Part shown: positions 10,461 through 21,790 of the stretch, in pieces
Layout of the letters: every line of letters starts with the position of its first letter
Position numbering within the stretch: the first letter of the stretch is position 1
Source of the DNA: Lepiota brunneoincarnata
Taxonomy: Eukaryota > Basidiomycota > Agaricomycetes > Agaricales > Agaricaceae
Reading direction: 5' to 3'
Assembly: GCA_023014365.1 (NCBI GenBank)
Contig: JAEBUN010000032.1
Coordinates: 62,001 to 126,000, forward strand
Length of the DNA stretch: 64,000 bases
Position numbers and translations under genes: made by a program
Notes under the pieces: model-generated
The model's input: the letters and a program-made list of their open reading frames with translations, nothing else
Databases searched by the model: none
What the model was told of the DNA's origin: nothing

Positions 10461-11425
10461 TTGATGCCCTTTTTATTTACACCAAGCAAGTAGAACACAG
10501 CTGCACTCAGCCAGGCTGGCAATGCTTGCCCCTAGTCCAACAGTCCATCTCTCCCACCAACCTGGTCTATTTGCTGACTTCTGCCACAGAGTTGACGATC
10601 TCCAGCAGGAGCTGATGGCAAATATCATGGCCATGCCCTGCTGTGAATTTGACCAGTTTGCATGCCACAGCCACCAGAGTTGGTTAGAAATGATTTCATG
10701 ACATATCATGCCTTGGACGCACCTGGGTTCTGAGCAATTGCTTCATTCAATTTCTAGCCATTGCTCCAAACCAATATTCAACCTGCAGCTCCACCATTCA
10801 TGCAGCATACCAACCCACAACAGCGAACACCAATCCACTGGCTGCACTAGAAGCAAAACCATGCTTGCGCTAGTAAGAGTCAACAACCATTGCACAGGGC
10901 CCAAACACGATGGGTGACTCACACCAGGAATAAATCCCCCTCTTGATTGGCAGAAACCAGAGGGAGCACAGAACAGGCCCTGCATACAATGCACCTGAGC
11001 ACCAAAAACCTGGGAACAGAGCAAAGTGCACCCCTTCTCTGTCCTCTGGAAAGGCCAACAGGCCAATTATTGGGCATGAGCAAGATCCCACTGTTCCATA
11101 TCACTTGGTATGCATATCCTGTCTGTTTTTATCATCACTGGGGCAAGTAAACCAGCAGTTAGCTTTTGTGCGATGTTCAGGAATTTGGTGATGTGAGTGT
11201 GACAGCGTCTGTCTGTCACTGAGGCTTCAACCCAGATTCTGTAGATAGTATAGAGAAATCAGGTAGAAAATAAGCAATTTAAATAAAACCACTTAACATG
11301 TGGACTTGAGATGGTGTGAGGCGATGGGAAGATGTGTTCTGAATGAATTCAGATAGCTGGGATATTGAGGCGAGGTGAAACAAAGCAAAATGAGGTGAGA
11401 TAGAGAGAAAGGGAGAGATAGAGAG

Positions 11426-11463
<38 letters not shown>

Positions 11464-12250
11464 CAGATGTGAGTTAAGATCATGTTCACTGAGGTCCCTT
11501 CAGAATACATGCAGTATATATACTCTAGGGACTGTGGAGCTTGTGTATGCTCCGCAAAATTTACAAAGAATATTAAGGAAGCAAGTGGAGAAGGAATAAG
11601 GGTGAGGAGGAAGGAATGCACAAGTGAATTGGAAAATACCAACTACTGTTTACCATTCATTTAGAGTGTCCTAGATTTCCATCATATGCTACAGGCAGTG
11701 TTCCTCATTCATTACTGAGGGGTAGAGAATGTAGAGACAAGTCAGGAGGAAGGGGGGGGATATTACTGATCCAGAATCATTTGATCCGAAGGCTACATGT
11801 CTCCTTTTTAGGAAAGTTGTTGCACTGGTGCTTTGTCCAAATTTTGTTACATCCAAAATCCATTATGGAGAGGTGGTTTACTTGGCTGCATGAGCAGCCG
11901 GGCAGCCACCTCTACACTGCTAAGGCCATCCTAAGACCATCAGGGTCTCTGAGCATCTCCAAACTTCAGGTAAATTTTCGTTGACTTGCGCCAGTTGCAG
12001 CTGCCCAACATATGCCTCACCTCTTATTCCTCGACCAGAAACCTTTTTGTGTGTTGGAACGTGCAGTGGCTTAGACAGATATTTTAGACACCTTGCCTGC
12101 AAGGTGAGATCCCCAGGCAACAGCATAGCACATTTCCCAGCCTTCTTCTCAGCTTCACATGCATGCATGCACATAAGATGATGGAATTTGATACACTGGC
12201 CGAGAAGCTAGAAAACAAACATTGACCAAGTGCAGTGCTAAACTTTGGAT
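10461..12250. other. No recognisable gene
   Basis: Several 60-110-codon frames occur on both strands but none shows a known motif or consistent splice structure. The frame 11920-12174 (minus) has a plausible composition and could be an exon remnant. A GA-rich microsatellite lies at 11401-11461. Confidence 0.4.
11401..11461 (+). repeat. (GA)n microsatellite
   Basis: A purine-only tract of GAGA with occasional AAA/GGG interruptions, ending in about 13 uninterrupted GA units. Confidence 0.9.
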
Positions 12251-14882
12251 GCTAACTGCACCTTGCTCTGCCATGAAGGGCAATGGTATTCTTCTGTGGC
12301 AGCTTCAAGGGGGTTTTTGAGCCAGGTTCTGCCCTCCTGCAGCATTGGCTGAAATCCCTCAGACCAGTAAACAGTGTTGATGGATGGGCTAGCCCACTGT
12401 CCAGGGACAAATAGGTCCAGGTACTGGCAACATCAGCATTGACAAGATTCAAAAAACCAATTCTGGGCATCAATGCCTCCTTTCAGCCAATAAATGACTT
12501 GGTGAACCCTGTGCTTGTCTGGAATGATTGGTGGTGATCCAGGTACATGTGTCCACAACTGAGTGTTCTCTATGACCATGGCCTTCCCTCCCTGGGCCAG
12601 GTCATCATAGTGATACACCACACCCTGCGTATGGTCGTAAAATTGAGTGGTGAAGTGCCACAGGATTGCAAACAGGCTTGAACTGCCCTCAGAAGAGGTT
12701 AACCCAAGGCCCACAAGCTCATATGTGGGAGCTTTTCCCCCAGCTCCTGCCAGATCTTCATCCACCGTTACTTGCAGTTGGGGAGGAATTTTCATATCCA
12801 TCTGGTCCAACTCATCCTCTTGGAGTATCTCCAAAATCAAAATTACTGGGATGGAGACAAGGATGGACCGGATGTCCTCCTGAATCCCATCACACAGGCA
12901 GTTTCCTTCCTGCACCCTCCAGCAGGTTTCCCCAAGGCTGATCCTTTGATGGCTTGAGAAACATCGAAACCACAACTCCAAACTCCCCAAATTAGCCTTG
13001 TAGTCTGCCTTTGTGAGCTGAATGGTGAACTTGGGCATAGGCCTCCTGTGAACCTTGAGGTGCAGGCCACCGCTGGTTGCAGAGCCAGTGCACTTGTGGA
13101 TCTCCAGATAGAGGGGGAAAAAGTATGGAAGGAGGCGGCTGTCTGGGGGCAGAGTTTGCCCATGCCTGCCAGAGTAAGCTCGACGGAAAAGTCCAGAGAA
13201 CCAGCCCTGCATTTTTCTTTGTGAGGATGCAACAGGCAGAGTGAAAAAGCATCAGGCTTACAAACATGCTATCAGCCACAGTAAGAGTAGCCACTTCTCC
13301 AGCAGCCTTCAAGCACTCTCACACTCCATCACACTTCTGGCTGAGCAGATCCGAGATGTTGGAACTGCCCAGGTCAAACCTATGTTGATTTTTGAAAGTG
13401 GAAAGAACTTGGGAGAGCTCAGAATCCCTGTTAATGCCCCGAAGGGCTGCATTGAACCCCTCCCACTCTTGGGAAATCACTTGGTAGAGCAGCTCAAGGG
13501 ATGAATCCAGCCAACAGGAGTTGGCTTTCCAGGGTGTGCATGGAAGCTTTCCTGCACCTGGGGCACCTGGCGGGGTAATCTGACAACCTTCTCCTGCTGC
13601 CACTTCCTTCTTCTTTACACCCCATTCATGGGCTAGTGCTGGGGTGGCAGTGCTGTTGCCAGTCATTTCCAGGCCTTGGGGAGGTCCATCTCCTGCAGAT
13701 TTCTCGGAAACCTTGTCTTGAGGGGAGAAGCCTGCCACCTCCCACCATGCCTCAGATGCATGCCCATACTGCCAGAGAAGGTCTGTCAACATGGAAGGCA
13801 GGGTGTTCACCTCCTGGGCATAGTAAAGTCGGGCTGTTTTGGCAGAGTATCCCATCTGAGCATGGATTGTGGTCCGTTCATTGTCCACCACAACTTCAGC
13901 CCTGCCTCCAAGCAATGTGTGACTTATCTCCATGCAAATCTGCCAGTAGTTTTGAGCACCCATCCCAGGTGCACCGCTATCCCTGAACCCACAAACTTTC
14001 CTTGTGCAGGAGTGCCACCTCCTTCCTATCAAGCAGATATGACAGGTTCCTTGCCAGGGGTCAGACAAAGAAGAGATATTGTTCAAAAATTGTGGACACT
14101 CCAGGGGAAAGCTTCCTGGGAAGGAAGAACTCACGGCCCAACACCGTCTCTGACTTTGTTCGCCAAGTGACAAGCCAGAGATCCCAGTGGTCATGGAACA
14201 TGTTTCATCCCCTGTTGGAGTTGGCAAACTTGAACTCACAAAATTCTGTCAGCTAGGGTGGTGGGCCAGTGGACAGGAAGGCAAGGAGTGCAAGTTTACA
14301 ATTGATGAAATTGCACTTGTCCGTTACCTGCTGAATCTTTGGCCAATTGGGCAGAAAGGATCCTGGCCCATGGTTGGAGAGATCTGGCAGGAGAAGTCCA
14401 AGCCCTTTGTCAGAAAGATGGAGGTTAGTGAGGAACAGCTCTGCTGCCCTCAATCCTCCCTCTTTCGATGGTTCCAGGATAGAGGTAGTTGAGGTGATCG
14501 ATGTGGATGATGAGCTGCTAGCTGTGAAAGATAGTTTGCAGTTCTTGACCCAGCTATACTGTTGTGCTTCACAGCACCAGTCATTGGGAACAAACTCTGG
14601 GATGGCTATCTTAGCCTCCCAGCCCCAGAACAACTCATCTATATCCTCAGCTACCTCCTTGTAAAGTTGCTTCATTCCCTGCCACCAAAGAGGGAGGTTT
14701 AGGGAGACCTCCTGATACATGATCCATGATCCATCCTCACTTACCTGGGTTGTGGGTGCCTGATTTGGGGATCTTGGTATGATCTGTGCTCCTTCTGTAT
14801 TTGAGGATAACTGGAGATGGCCTTCAATCACTCTACAAGCTGTCCGAGACAGTTGGCCTTGCAGAGCTTAGTGGATCATGCT

Positions 14883-15112
14883 CAATGAGATAACGAGGGA
14901 ACATGCCAAGTTAAGGCAGAGAGGGTTAATGACCACTGTTAACAAGATTAAAGCTTAAGGCTTTAATCTCTACTTGTACAGGCCTTATATACCTATGAGA
15001 TACTATATACTCATTATAGGTTATTGGGCTATTCTACTTGTCCTGCGCAGTCTTGACCATGATGCACATCCTAGCTGATGGCATCCTACTGTTATTTATA
15101 TATTACAATGAG
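14883..15112. mobile_element. ~220-bp insertion (or transposon-like intron) flanked by CAATGAG
   Basis: CAATGAG occurs at 14883-14889 and 15106-15112. Removing one copy plus the intervening DNA (223 bp) joins the minus-strand frame ...KDTNSL to ...ALQGQLSRTACR with the phase preserved. Read on the minus strand, the same block is bounded by GTAATA and TTGAG, so it could also act as an intron. It would be far longer than its neighbours, with a direct repeat at its edges as in introner-like elements. It contains TATA-rich DNA and no ORF. Confidence 0.5.
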
Positions 15113-15637
15113 TTAGTGTCCTTGTTCTCCATTCCACTGCTGTATGATGTTCTATTGCTTTCCTCTGACTCATAATTCTCTTCTCCCGATTCTATCTCCA
15201 TGGATTCTCCTCCATTCTTGGTCTCCACTCTCTTGGTGCTTCCATCCATATTGGAGGTTGGATCGGTTGATCCATGGCTATCTTCTTCATCCTTGGGGTA
15301 TTCCAGAATATCCTCCAGAGTTATCTCCATTCCTGCTTCTCTTGCCAAGTCCTACATGGTATTGTAGTATTCCCCTTCTTTGTCTTCATATTCCTGTGCT
15401 TGCAACTGGTCTGTGGTCTCCTGTACCCATCTTGTAAAGTCAAATAGTTGTTCTTGTTCCTCTCGATCTGGGCTGTTCATAACAGATCTTGCAAGCCAAG
15501 TGGCATGCATTTGATACCTGCTCATTGTGTTGAACCAGGAGCTGGCTTCATGCAGCAGATTAGCAGTGGTTTGCTGGAGGACAATCCTAGCACATTCCCC
15601 AGGTCTGTCAGCGACCTTTTTGCACCATGGAGGGGGT

Positions 15638-15654
15638 GGGGGGGGGGGGGGGGG
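15638..15654 (+). repeat. Poly-G tract (17 bp) inside an intron
   Basis: The run lies just inside the donor of an intron of the OrsD-type gene (a C tract in the sense direction). A second run at about 18407-18422 occupies another intron of the same gene. Confidence 0.9.
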
Positions 15655-18600
15655 AACTTACCCCTGGAGAGACAATGGCCCATCTTCCTGCCTGGACCTT
15701 TTGAACTTCCTCATAGACTGGAAAAGGATGGCCCCACAGATATGATACCTAAGCTTTGCAAACAGCTGGGTGGCTTCATTGGGCATCCTGAAGTTGCCAT
15801 CCTCCTTGAGGCAATAAATGGCCATGAAACACTCCAGCAGGTCATCCCATCTTGAATGGGAAGCCCCAGCATTGGTGTGGGGATACAGGAAGGGCCATAT
15901 GAAGTCATGAAAAAGATCAACCACCTCGATCAGGGAGACTTTTCCACCCCAGAGCTTTTCCTGCAGCATCCTCACCCTCTTCTTGTCACCCTTGCTCAGT
16001 GGAAAAGTGTAGGTTGGGTGCTGCTTATCCAGGGAGGAGAATATCCCCTGCACAAACTTCAGAAGAACATCTCCATATGATGCCAGCGAGCTGTCTTCGA
16101 CTGAACTCCAGCACTTAGTATTCCTGTTTTAGAGACCAAGATCAATGAGCGAGGGGTGCTTTCTATGCACATGCATGGAATTGGAAATTGGAGTACTTAC
16201 AACCGGCCATACAGGAGCAACGTCTGGACCTCAAGCCCGCATTTCCCTAGATGCATTTTGATCAGCTTCATATATTGCAGGATCACATCCACAAGCTGCT
16301 TGGCCTCAGCAGTCTTTGGGGGGAATATGAAGCTCCTCATGGCAGCCACCTTGCGCTTGCAAATGAGGTTGGTATGGTATATGAGCTCTCCGTGGCCTTC
16401 ATCCTCCTCATAGTGGACATCATTTCCGCAATCCCATTTGCCATATCTTTTCCCATCTCCGTTCTTCTTCTTCTTGCCCATGACCTGTAACCCTTACCTT
16501 TTGGGCTTGTCATCACTGCAGGCTCCACTGTCTGACCCACAGCACTCCCTCTCTTTTTCTTCTCTGTCTGCATCCATGTCATTTTTGGCTTCATCCCAGT
16601 TCTTGCCCTTGCCCTCATACTCATACTTGCCCTCCTCATCCTCACTGTCCTCATCCTCCTCATCCTCTTCACTCCCCCCTGTGCTCTTCATGCCCAATTC
16701 AATCTCAGTGTCATTGAGCTCCTCCAGAAATCCCTCATCTTCATCCTCCACACTCTTGACTTCATCATCCCAACCATCTTCCAAGCCATCTTCTGAGCCA
16801 TCTCCTCCCTGCACCCCAACTGTGGGCACTTTGGCCCCTTGCACCTCCACTGCTTGGTCCTCACCCCCCATCTCTTTCTCTTTCCCCAGGTAGGGTAGAA
16901 GGTGCCTGTGCTGTTGAAAAAAGGGAAGGAGAGGGGGCACCTCTTGCTCAGATGTGGGGCCCAGAAGGTGAGATCTCTGCTCTGCCTCCATTAGTGGCAA
17001 GCATTTTGTTAGGAAGAGAGAAAAGGCATTGTGGGGGCCTACAGTAGATTTGCTTGGCTGTACTGTGTTCAACAACAAACTCTCCTCCACAGAGAAGTAC
17101 TTTGTGCTTGGGAAAAGCTTCTGCAATGTCACCAGGGTATAAAGTGAGTCCCCAGCATCCTCCAGTTCCTGGAGAAGATGGGCCTTTTTCCAGTGCCTCC
17201 TCATGGGCTTTGGGCCAAGGCAGCAGTAAGAGCACTGGCTGCAGCAGAGACCAGCATAGACCGATAGGCAGGGAATAGGTGCAATGAGCCCATCTGGTTC
17301 TGGGTGGTCCTTGAGCTTTCTGCTGGTCAAGAACTGATGGATGTGCTCATCGAAATAAGCTCCAAGCTCCAGGAGTTCCTTCTTCTGCAAAACCTTTGAC
17401 AGCTGCATGGGAGGGTGTGCAGAGGATTCGCGGCGAATAAGTCCTTGGGCCTTGGGGACAAGGTTGACACCAGTGCCGCAAGATTTATCTGCACAGACCA
17501 CCAGCAGCATCTTTTTCATCCAGCTTGGTTGAACTACCACCAGGTGAAGCATCTGCAGCAGCTCTACCATGCGTGATGGCAAGGCATCCTTTGGCATCAA
17601 GTGCCAGGAAGACTCCTGGATGGTTGGGGGGTGCAATTGGCTACCAATAATCACCTTACCTGGGGTGCTATTGCCATCCTCCTGAGAGAACACTAAGGAC
17701 CCCTCTGTGCTTTCTTGATTCTTCCTCTTCACTGGAAAGGATGGGAAGGGGTTGAAATGAAGATCCACAGAAAGTATTTCTGCACCTAGGATGAGAGAGG
17801 GGAGAAAGCCAGGGCGGTGAGTTTGGGGCAACAAGCCAAGGGCTACCCAAAATAATGGGTGGGGGTGCTCACTTTCAGAGTTGTTGCTAACAGTCCCCTG
17901 CCTCCCTCTCTTCCTGCTTGAACCGAATCCAGGCCCTGGTTTCCACTTGGCCATATCCTCCCTCTTTCTCTTTCTTTTGCTTTGCAGCATCTTTGGCTTC
18001 TGCTCCTCATTCCTGCTCTCATCCTTGTCCCCATTCTTATTCCCATCCTCCTTCCCATCCTTGTCCCCATCTCCATCCTTATCCTTGTCCTCAACCTTTC
18101 CCTCCCTCTCTTTCCAAACACCCTTCCCCTCAGGATCATCAACTTTGGTGCCATCTCTTCGCTTGCACCCTTGCTTCCATGGCACTGCTGGAGGAGGAGT
18201 GTTCTCTGTGCAAGCTGAGATGCTTGAGGTATAGTGGTTGCTGTGGTCTTTGATCAGGTGAGCGCGCAGCTTCCCAAGTTCAGGCAGCAATGCTGAGCAG
18301 TGGGAGCAGGTAAACTAGCCACAAGGTCCCTCCTGTCAATGGAATTCCTGCAGCCTTCCTGTCGTGCCTAGATCCAGGATTTGAGAAGGGAGTGGATGGT
18401 TTATTGGGGGGGGGGGGGGGGGGAGAGAGAAATTCAACACTGTACCTCCTTTTTTGGCATCTTCTTTTGTGTGATAGATCACAACCTTGCTGCAGTGAAA
18501 TTTCCTGGTGTGCTCCTCCAGGTTTGCAGGACTGCTATCGCAAATGGGATAGAATCTATGGGTAAGGGGGTAGGGGAAGAAGATGAGTACCAAGAAGGCG

Positions 18601-18861
18601 CTCTTGGGGGGGGGGAAAGATGGTGGGCTCACTTTTTGTGGCCACAGCTCATGATTTTTCGAGAGTAGAAATCTATCTGGAGCAGGAGGAAAGCTGGGGC
18701 TGGATCTGTGAATCTGGGAATGGGAGTTGGGAGCAAGAACGTTGAACTTGCTACACCAATACAATGCCATGCTGCTCATCCAAGCTGGGAGGTGATGATT
18801 GAATTGAACTATGCCCCCTCCTGATACTGCAAGGGGAGGCAAGTGGACAATGGCTGCTCAT

Positions 18862-18869
18862 ATATATAG
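18862..18869 (-). promoter_or_regulatory. Possible TATA box of the OrsD-type gene
   Basis: TATATATA (palindromic) lies about 75 bp upstream of the first usable ATG (near 18785) on the minus strand. The position is plausible; there is no other support. Confidence 0.35.
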
Positions 18870-18944
18870 CATCCTCCCTTGATTCCTCACAGCCACAAAC
18901 CTTGGACAAGTATTCTAGAGCACCCCAATGCCCTGGTTGGCCCA

Positions 18945-19398
18945 GATGCTCATGTGAATTTCTTATGGTAGCATTTGATGCCCAGTTAGGGCAAAGATGT
19001 AAGTCTTTTGGGAGGCACTCAGACCTGTGTACTGAGGTAAGCCCAACCCCATGGGAAGTCCAACTTCCACGGAGTTAGTTGCTCATGTAAGTTCCCACGG
19101 TCACATGATTTTTCTCAGTGTGATCACATGGTCATGTGCATATTCCCTTGGTGAAAAATGTGAGTTATTTTTAGCTTCTTAGGTAAGCTGTTCCACAGAT
19201 TGCATAGCCACTATTGCAATCCTGATTGATAGGCCTGGAATGCCTGCTGATTGGACGGATGGTAAGTCTGATAGACTAATTGTGTGCCTGATGAGTCCAA
19301 TAAAGGATGAAATGCGTGGGTGATCATTTTACTAATGACCCCGTTGTGCCCAAGTCCACCAGCTCAGTCGTATATTTCCTTCTTCCCTAACCCTTATG
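18945..19398. repeat. Promoter/LTR-like module, unit A
   Basis: Starts CATGTGAATTTCTTATGGTAG and ends TTCCTTCTTCCCTAACCCT. Contains AAGTCTTTTGGGAGGCACT, CCACGGTCAC and CCTGATGAGTCCAATAAAGG. Unit B (19525-19947) repeats the same ordered blocks. Confidence 0.65.
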
Positions 19399-19524
19399 CT
19401 TGCTTGGAGTGGCATAGGAAGGAGCTTCCTCTTTAGGACCATGTGAATGGACAACCACTCTGGTATGTGTGTGCTAATAGGTATGTCATGTTCTATTAAT
19501 AACTCACCCAGGCCTGTCAGCCCA

Positions 19525-19947
19525 GAATCTCGTGCAATTTCCCACGGTAGCATATGAACCCCAGTTAGGGTGGAACTGTAAGTCTTTTGGAAGGCACTTG
19601 GACCTGTGTGCTGAGGTAAGCCAATCAGAGTCAGTCACCCGATGTTTCTTCCCACGGTCACGTGATTTTCTCCATGTGATTCCTAGACATGTGATTTTTC
19701 CCTCAGTGAAATAAGTGAGTTATAACTTTAATTAGTAAGTGTTCCATGGAATGCACAGCCACTGTGCTTCCTAGTTGGTAAGATAAGTGTAAGTCTTCTG
19801 ATTGGTTGGCCAGGTAAGAGTCTGTGGACTAATCGTGCGCCTGACGAGTCTTTATAAGACAAAATGGGTGGGATCATTTAATACTAACGACCCTGTTGCA
19901 CCCATCTATGCTCACTGGTGTATATTTCCTCCTTCCCTAACCCTAAC
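19525..19947. repeat. Promoter/LTR-like module, unit B
   Basis: Collinear with unit A: CAATTTCCCACGGTAGCAT, AAGTCTTTTGGAAGGCACT, CCACGGTCACGTGAT and CCTGACGAGTCTTTATAAGA (TATA-like). It ends CCTTCCCTAACCCTAACC, i.e. two and a bit CCCTAA telomere-type repeats. Confidence 0.65.
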
Positions 19948-20019
19948 CTCCTATTTTCACCTGTTATTAATGGGGGGATTACTAACATGTTCCACAGATT
20001 TTGATCTATCAATCAAAAT

Positions 20020-20189
20020 CACAATTGATCGCTATCAGCAATAATTGATTGGATGGCAGGTATCTGACGGATATCATGCACCTGATGAGTCTTTATAAGA
20101 TGAAACAGGTGAGTAGTTGGAAACCCCAACAACCTGTTGCGCCCCACCATCACGACTTGTGTTATAGTCCCCCTTCCCTAACCCTGTAA
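20020..20189. repeat. Promoter/LTR-like module, unit C (3' part only)
   Basis: The last third of the module: CCTGATGAGTCTTTATAAGA, AACCTGTTGCGCCCC and CCCTTCCCTAACCCT. The upstream two thirds are missing. Confidence 0.55.
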
Positions 20190-20291
20190 ATTATGTTGAA
20201 AGAAATTTATGTTGGATGACAAACACTCATATACTTAGCCCAAAGCTAGCCCTAGCCTATAACCTCTGCACAAAAACTATATAAAATAAAC

Positions 20292-20600
20292 TTAGGGAGG
20301 TGACTGTACTTGTTGTAATCTACACTCCATCTCCTTGAGTTTTTGCTCCAATTCATCAGCCCTTTTCCTCTCCCATTCTCCATTCTTCCTTGCTTGCTCC
20401 TTTTCCTTCTTCTCCTGTTCCTTTTCCCTCCTCTCCTTATCAACCATCTCCTCAAATTGTCTGCAAACTTCATTCTCTTGCATCTGTCTCCTCTCTTGCT
20501 GACCAAGCCAATTCCTATAACTAAGATCTACCTTGATTTCATCAGTCTTATATCAAACTGGACTAGAACAATACACTCACTGCAGAATCAAAGCCTCCTC
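20292..20600 (-). pseudogene. Glu/Lys-rich coiled-coil exon, gene unidentified
   Basis: The minus frame reads DEIKVDLSYRNWLGQQER, then about 55 residues of strongly charged heptad-like sequence (EEMVDKERREKEQEK; RADELEQKLKEMECRLQ) before a stop at 20292. Upstream in frame is a TGA (CGA-derivable) near 20557. It looks like the C-terminal exon of a decayed gene whose other exons may lie at 20763-21790. Function unknown. Confidence 0.35.
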
Positions 20601-20762
20601 TGACACCCACAAAAAGTCCAATAACCCAATCCAATGTTGTATTTGATGGTGTCTTGACAACCCAAAATATATTCCACCATTTCCCTATTTTACTCTCACC
20701 TCATGAGTGCATATCCTCATCATGTTTCTCCCCTCCAAGACAGTCATCTGGGTGCATGTGTA

Positions 20763-21790
20763 TCAGCAGATAGTATGGATGACCATACCAGCAAACCAGT
20801 AGCAATTTTTCGTGAAGAGCTTGTAGAGAGCACTGTTGCTGTGAATGATGCAGGCAAGAATCACCAGTTCATAGAGGTACAAGAATTTGCAATTGGTGAG
20901 GGAAGGTTGTTGTTGGTTGTTGGATAGAGAGAGGGGGGAAGAGGAGGGGCCACCAGCTGTCAAGGGTAGTGGGTCATGAGGGGGTACCAGAGCAGTGGTG
21001 TCACCAGATCTTGGAAGAGCAGGAGGGACTTCAAGATCAAGTGTGGCAAGATGCTGGGTTTTAGGTGGGATTTTATCAACAAGAGAGATGACATCAGAGG
21101 TGAGCTTGGGCCCCTTGATTGCAGTGCTTGAATTGTTGAGTGAGCTTGAGCTAGAATCCATCAGTGTAGGCAGAGCTTCCAACAATATGCCAATGTCCTT
21201 GCGAAATGCTTCCAAGCCCTCATACTGTCAATTTACATGGGGTAGCTTCCCCTTTCACTTCTCTTTCTTTGCACTCCTCTTGTTCTCACTGCTCCGGCCT
21301 TGCAATCGCTCGAGAACAAGTAACAATTTATCCTCCGATCCCATCCCATCAGTCCCTGTATGAGGCATCCACTTTGCCATTGCAAGCACAAATTTGTGTT
21401 TCAGCCCACTGGTATATTTCCTAATCTCGAGCCTGGAGATATACCAGTCCTGTGGTGTTGTTTGGCCAGGTGAGCCACTGTAGAGCTGAAGGAGGCATGA
21501 TTTGTAACTGTTTAGGGGAACCTGTCCTACTGCTGGGCAAATGAACCAAAATTCCAGGGGATAAAGTTGGTGCACCGGAGCGTCTTCCATGAAACCAAGA
21601 AGGCGAAGGAAGGAGCAAACAACATTGCACATGGTGGACATGATTTATAGAGCACTTTGGTGTAGAAGTCAAGTAGTGAGGCCAGCGTGCAGCAGCCAGC
21701 CACCCTCATGCCATCACATGAACGTATCCAGTCACACAATGGAAGGAAGAGCTCACCAGGTTTCTTACATAATCCCTGCCACCACTCCAC
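20763..21790 (-). pseudogene. Unidentified decayed gene
   Basis: Two minus-strand stretches look coding. 21641-21255 contains PQDWYISRLEIRKYTSG and ends in a basic tail. 21215-20763 contains KDIGILLEALPTLMD followed by a Ser/Pro-rich segment. They are in different phases with a stop between them. I recognise neither. Confidence 0.3.

Larger units (their letters stand above)
12433..18842 (-). pseudogene. Large C2H2/OrsD-type protein with C-terminal ubiquitin-peptidase-like domain, multiply disrupted
   Basis: Reading right to left, exons near 18785-18633, 18555-18446, 18314-17873, 17785-16201, 16123-15662, 15586-15112, 14882-14260 and 14216-12433 form one long frame. Blocks in order: finger-like PICDSS...EEHTRKFH; a C2H2 finger FTCSHCSALL...HLIKDH; an acidic/basic region; an OrsD-like region (DGLIAPIPCLSVYAG, CSQCSYCC, RRHWKKAH); helical blocks (DLLECFMAIYCLKEDG; QMGYSAKTARLYYAQ) that recall the large OrsD/telomere-linked proteins; and a cysteine-peptidase pair, Cys box KANSCWLDSSLELLY with His/Asp box WHFTTQFYD...YHYDDL. 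Stops at 18336, 16494, 15352, 14868 and 14061 are each one C-to-T from Gln or Arg. An insertion or intron lies at 14883-15112. Domain names come from remembered patterns. Confidence 0.6.

Noticed and set aside
12433..18842. Call as a RecQ-type telomere-linked helicase
   Set aside because: No Walker A (GxGKT/S) or DExH helicase motif was found in the exon chain; only the OrsD-like and flanking blocks are shared with that group.
19930..19948. True telomere or chromosome end
   Set aside because: Only about two CCCTAA units occur at any one place, and genes continue on both sides, so these are interstitial motifs.
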